Below are positions 34,831 through 36,533 of a stretch of 36,533 nt of DNA, in pieces. The notes under the pieces were generated by a model. The model saw nothing but the letters and a program-made list of their open reading frames with translations, was not told where the DNA came from and did not search any database. The DNA lies in NCBI RefSeq assembly GCF_000632455.1, contig NZ_JFYL01000028.1, positions 1 through 36,533 of the forward strand. Direction: 5' to 3'. Position numbers and translations under genes: made by a program. This stretch comes from Acinetobacter sp. Ver3 (GTDB lineage Bacteria; Pseudomonadota; Gammaproteobacteria; Pseudomonadales; Moraxellaceae). How positions within the stretch are numbered: the stretch's first letter is position 1; each line of letters begins with the position of its first letter.

Positions 34831-36533
34831 TATGATCCATCTCCTTTATTTACAAACGCGCCTCTTTGACTCGCTCTTCTTGCTAAGCACTCCCAACATA
34901 CACTTTGTGGAAAAAATGGAAGATTCATCGGCGTTTTGGCACCTGGAATAAACAAATGCTGACCCGCTTTCACTTCAAACTTGCCAGCTGTGGTAGGTAA
35001 AACTCCCGAACTGCTAATTTCAATCTGTGAACCACCACCAATCAACACTATTTTTTTTGCCGCTTTGATTTCAATTCGATCTTCCGTCGAAATAATCTGC
35101 ACACCCTTTCTTGCAATCAGATCAGCACCATCCCCTTGAGCTTGAATCTCGATTTTACCTTTCCCTGCATACAGTCGCGCCCCTTCTTGCGCGGCAAATA
35201 AACTGATCTTTTTACTCGCATGGCTAACAATGCTTTCTTGCGTGCTGGTGTTGATGCTTCCTTGTGCAATCTGGTTGATCTGCCCATCTGCACTGAGGTG
35301 GATGTCTTCGTTACTTTCTATTGCAATTGAACTTGGTGAAGCCAAGAGCATGATCGCTTGTTTAAAAGCCGCGGCTTTGCTTTGGTCTTCGCTCTCTAAG
35401 TTTTTGAGATAGCCTTGTAGGTTTTCGAGTAAGCTCAGTGGATCAGTCTGTTGATTTTTTGCCACTTCACTCAAAGCTTTGGCGTTGTTTAAGCTACTTT
35501 CGAGTTGTTGTTTGGCTTCGCTTGCATCGAGATGGTTTGCTTTGGCTTGTTCTTGTTTGTAGGTGGAGATGAGTATGCCTTCGCCCGCTCGTACTGCACC
35601 CCATTGGTCTGTTCTGAGTTCGAAGCCTTCACCTCGTCCTTCACTTTCTGCGGTTGCTTTGGGATGACTGAGATTCCCTAGGTTAAGTTGGCTCGCCCCG
35701 TGGGTGTTTTGCAGTTGGGTGGAGATTTGTCCTGTAGTGTCATCAAAGCGGAGTTGTCCATAGCCTTCGCCTTGGACTTCTTTACTTTTAATCCCTGCGA
35801 GTTTTTTGGTGTCCGGCAGTTGGCCTTGACTGTCAAATCGGGTTGGGCTGCGTTGGGCTTCATGTAGGCGGCCTACCACAAAGGGACGGTCGATGTTGCC
35901 GTCAAAGAAGTCGATGACCACGATTTCATTGATTCGAGGGAGGAAGCGTGCACCATAGCCTTCGCCTGCCCATGGGGTCAGTACATCGACCCAAGCTGAA
36001 TCGGTGTCGTTGTTGTTACTGCCGGCACCGCCATCAAATTGGTGGTCTTCTGCTCGGGTAAACAGGAAGCGTACTTTGATGCGTCCCCATTCATCGACAT
36101 GGATTTCTTCTCCTGCAGGTCCCACCACTTTGGCGCGTTGGGGATGGGTGCTGGGTCGATGTTGTAGTGGGTTGTATTCGGGTACGGTTTTGATGTTGCG
36201 TCGTTGTAGGATGAGTTCGCTGGCTTGGCGTTCTTGGTCCTTGTGGGTTGCTTGGTTGGTGTCTGTCTTGTGTTTTGGTGTCCATTGGCTGCGTTGTAGC
36301 AGTTGTTGGACTTGTTGGTCTAAGTCTTTAGGTAGGTTGTTTTGGTTGTAGTAGCGTTTGCCAACAATGAGGAATTCTTGGTCAGCTCCGCTGTGTTGTT
36401 CAATTTCTGGATGGCCATCGAGTTTGAACCAATAGCCGACTTGGCTGTCTCTGACGCTGGCTTTGGCGATGAATTGTTTGCTTTGTCCAGCGTAGTAGTC
36501 GCTGAGGTGTTGGTTGAGTTTTTCGACTTGGCC
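34830..36533 (-). CDS. vgrG: Type VI secretion spike protein VgrG, partial (5' end beyond window)
   Basis: The last 567 residues of a VgrG, the trimeric needle tip of the T6SS. The frame is open to the very end of the window. After a gp27-like region comes the gp5/OB part (VGPAGEEIHVDEWGRIKVRF, SAWVDVLTPWAGEGYGARFL, PRINEIVVIDFFDGNIDRPF). Then comes RFDDTTGQISTQLQNTHGAS and a DUF2345-type repeat region (EGILISTYKQEQAKANHLDA, NEDIHLSADGQINQIAQGS), followed by a beta-rich end and SVCWECLARRASQRGAFVNK. No catalytic extension is obvious at the C terminus, so cargo is carried non-covalently, fitting the downstream adaptor and lipase. A frame starting at GTG 36128 is only part of it. GC is higher in the conserved part than in the cargo genes. 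Confidence 0.93.
   Translation of the reverse strand, partial: GQVEKLNQHLSDYYAGQSKQFIAKASVRDSQVGYWFKLDGHPEIEQHSGADQEFLIVGKRYYNQNNLPKDLDQQVQQLLQRSQWTPKHKTDTNQATHKDQERQASELILQRRNIKTVPEYNPLQHRPSTHPQRAKVVGPAGEEIHVDEWGRIKVRFLFTRAEDHQFDGGAGSNNNDTDSAWVDVLTPWAGEGYGARFLPRINEIVVIDFFDGNIDRPFVVGRLHEAQRSPTRFDSQGQLPDTKKLAGIKSKEVQGEGYGQLRFDDTTGQISTQLQNTHGASQLNLGNLSHPKATAESEGRGEGFELRTDQWGAVRAGEGILISTYKQEQAKANHLDASEAKQQLESSLNNAKALSEVAKNQQTDPLSLLENLQGYLKNLESEDQSKAAAFKQAIMLLASPSSIAIESNEDIHLSADGQINQIAQGSINTSTQESIVSHASKKISLFAAQEGARLYAGKGKIEIQAQGDGADLIARKGVQIISTEDRIEIKAAKKIVLIGGGSQIEISSSGVLPTTAGKFEVKAGQHLFIPGAKTPMNLPFFPQSVCWECLARRASQRGAFVNKGDGS

Noticed and set aside
36128..36128. Start of vgrG at GTG 36128
   Set aside because: The same frame is open and coding-like all the way to 36533. 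The gene begins outside the window.
1..36533. CRISPR array, tRNA, rRNA, insertion sequence or integrase gene
   Set aside because: No spaced repeat series, cloverleaf, transposase or recombinase motif was seen on either strand. Short RNAs without strong structure cannot be excluded by eye.

Overview
The window looks like a piece of an Acinetobacter chromosome (inferred, no database search). The evidence is the low GC content, the fused prephenate dehydrogenase/EPSP synthase gene next to pheA, a PBP1b gene followed by a TPR lipoprotein of the LpoP kind, an unlinked hemP gene, and a type VI secretion VgrG cargo module with Acinetobacter-like protein sequences. It holds about 30 genes, with no rRNA, tRNA or CRISPR array seen.

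Layout. (1) 1-3126: the right end of an AT-rich defence island carrying a Gabija-type pair, an OLD-family ATPase/TOPRIM nuclease (GajA-like, 5' part missing) overlapping a UvrD-type helicase (GajB-like). (2) 3298-12711: housekeeping genes: M61 peptidase, D,D-carboxypeptidase, type II NADH dehydrogenase, SlyD-like prolyl isomerase, photolyase, a broken HD-domain phosphohydrolase, YaaA, an alpha/beta hydrolase and a small unknown gene. (3) 12823-16198: aromatic amino acid operon pheA then tyrA-aroA. (4) 16479-24220: acyl-CoA dehydrogenase, YbiB, NAD kinase plus a DUF1315 gene, PBP1b plus LpoP, and a Nudix/ThiE-like fusion. (5) 24292-24600: a small Fur-controlled hemP gene. (6) 24629-30754: a QseBC-like two-component system behind a periplasmic BOF protein, an orphan GspE/PilB-like ATPase, TrmO and ferredoxin-NADP reductase. 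(7) 31009-36533: a type VI secretion cargo module read leftwards: vgrG (cut by the window end), a DUF4123 adaptor with a frameshift, a broken immunity-like lipoprotein, an intact paralogue of it, and a DUF2235 phospholipase (Tle1-like) effector.

The two accessory regions are the most interesting. In the type VI module the stretch between the two lipoprotein copies is a decayed first 40 codons or so of a second tle1 gene, at the same 12-nt distance from its lipoprotein as in the intact pair. The lipoprotein-effector unit was therefore once duplicated, and the older copy is rotting. The adaptor gene is interrupted at a run of eight A residues, which could be true decay, slippage or a sequencing error. 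The Gabija GajA frame is closed by a stop immediately upstream of strongly conserved-looking coding sequence. A housekeeping HD-hydrolase gene carries two independent lesions: an amber codon and a perfect 19-bp tandem duplication.

All assignments come from reading motifs and gene order. Family names are recognition calls, not search results.
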